From an uncultured Bacilli bacterium (GTDB lineage Bacteria; Bacillota_I; Bacilli_A; RF39; UBA660): 5,772 nt of DNA. The notes under the pieces were generated by a model, which searched no databases, was not told the DNA's origin, and saw only the letters and a list, made by a program, of their open reading frames with translations. The position numbers were made by a program, and so were the translations under genes. This document shows, in pieces, positions 5,659-5,772 of the stretch. Within the stretch, counting starts at the first letter, position 1; the number at the start of each line of letters is the position of its first letter. The stretch is taken from positions 1 to 5,772 of the forward strand of contig CALVRP010000129.1 in NCBI GenBank assembly GCA_944358665.1, given 5' to 3'.

Positions 5659-5772
5659 CCAAAGGTAACTTTATTATAAAAAATCAAAAACGTTCTTTTT
5701 TTAAAAAAACAAAAAACACCAAAAATGATTTTGAAGAAAAAAAAGAAAAGGCTTTAAATATCATTTTTTTAC

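Larger units (their letters stand above)
5568..5772. other. Intergenic region upstream of the deacetylase operon
   Basis: These 205 bases hold no supportable gene on either strand. They contain the operon leader and candidate promoters, a perfect T7A7 palindrome at 5696-5709, and several A or T runs of six to eight bases toward the right edge. Whatever lies beyond 5772 cannot be seen. Confidence 0.6.

Noticed and set aside
5568..5687. Forty-residue N-terminal extension of the deacetylase
   Set aside because: It would hide the lipoprotein signal, runs through the promoter region and lacks a ribosome site; the start at 5567 has AGGTGAG.

Overview
The window is AT-rich throughout (roughly two thirds A+T by eye) and uses the standard bacterial code. 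TAA ends four genes, TGA ends two and TAG ends one, and tryptophan is TGG. Shine-Dalgarno sites are good and genes are tightly packed. Gene content, base composition and a possible YjbA/UPF0736-like protein point to a low-GC Firmicute, most likely a fermentative anaerobe of the Bacilli, such as the uncultured gut lineages near Mollicutes. That placement is inference; no rRNA or marker gene is present.

Left part, plus strand (1-2491): the last three quarters or so of pyruvate formate-lyase (pflB) and its radical-SAM activating enzyme (pflA), joined by a TAATG overlap. PflA puts a glycyl radical on PflB, which then cleaves pyruvate plus CoA to acetyl-CoA and formate. The pflB frame holds one in-frame TAA (108-110) exactly where a tyrosine is expected. 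Homology is clean on both sides, so this is either a very recent nonsense mutation or a base error.

Middle, plus strand (2492-3113): a single-gene unit with its own extended -10 promoter, strong ribosome site and likely terminator. It encodes a 180-residue protein with an Asn-rich start, ten tandem 9-residue Thr/Pro/Val/Ala repeats and one C-terminal membrane helix. The repeat is visibly GC-rich against its surroundings and has a two-level A/B organisation.

Right part, minus strand (5772 down to 3106): a probable four-gene operon. In order of transcription it holds a lipoprotein polysaccharide deacetylase (PdaC-like, NodB domain), a three-helix 129-residue membrane protein, a two-helix 82-residue membrane protein, and a 212-residue protein that resembles YjbA/UPF0736. 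Spacings are a 1-base overlap, an 8-base gap and a 41-base overlap. The deacetylase suggests cell-envelope work; the roles of the other three are unknown. The 205 bases upstream of the operon hold a candidate promoter and A/T tracts but no gene. I did not find a recognisable defence, mobile or CRISPR system.
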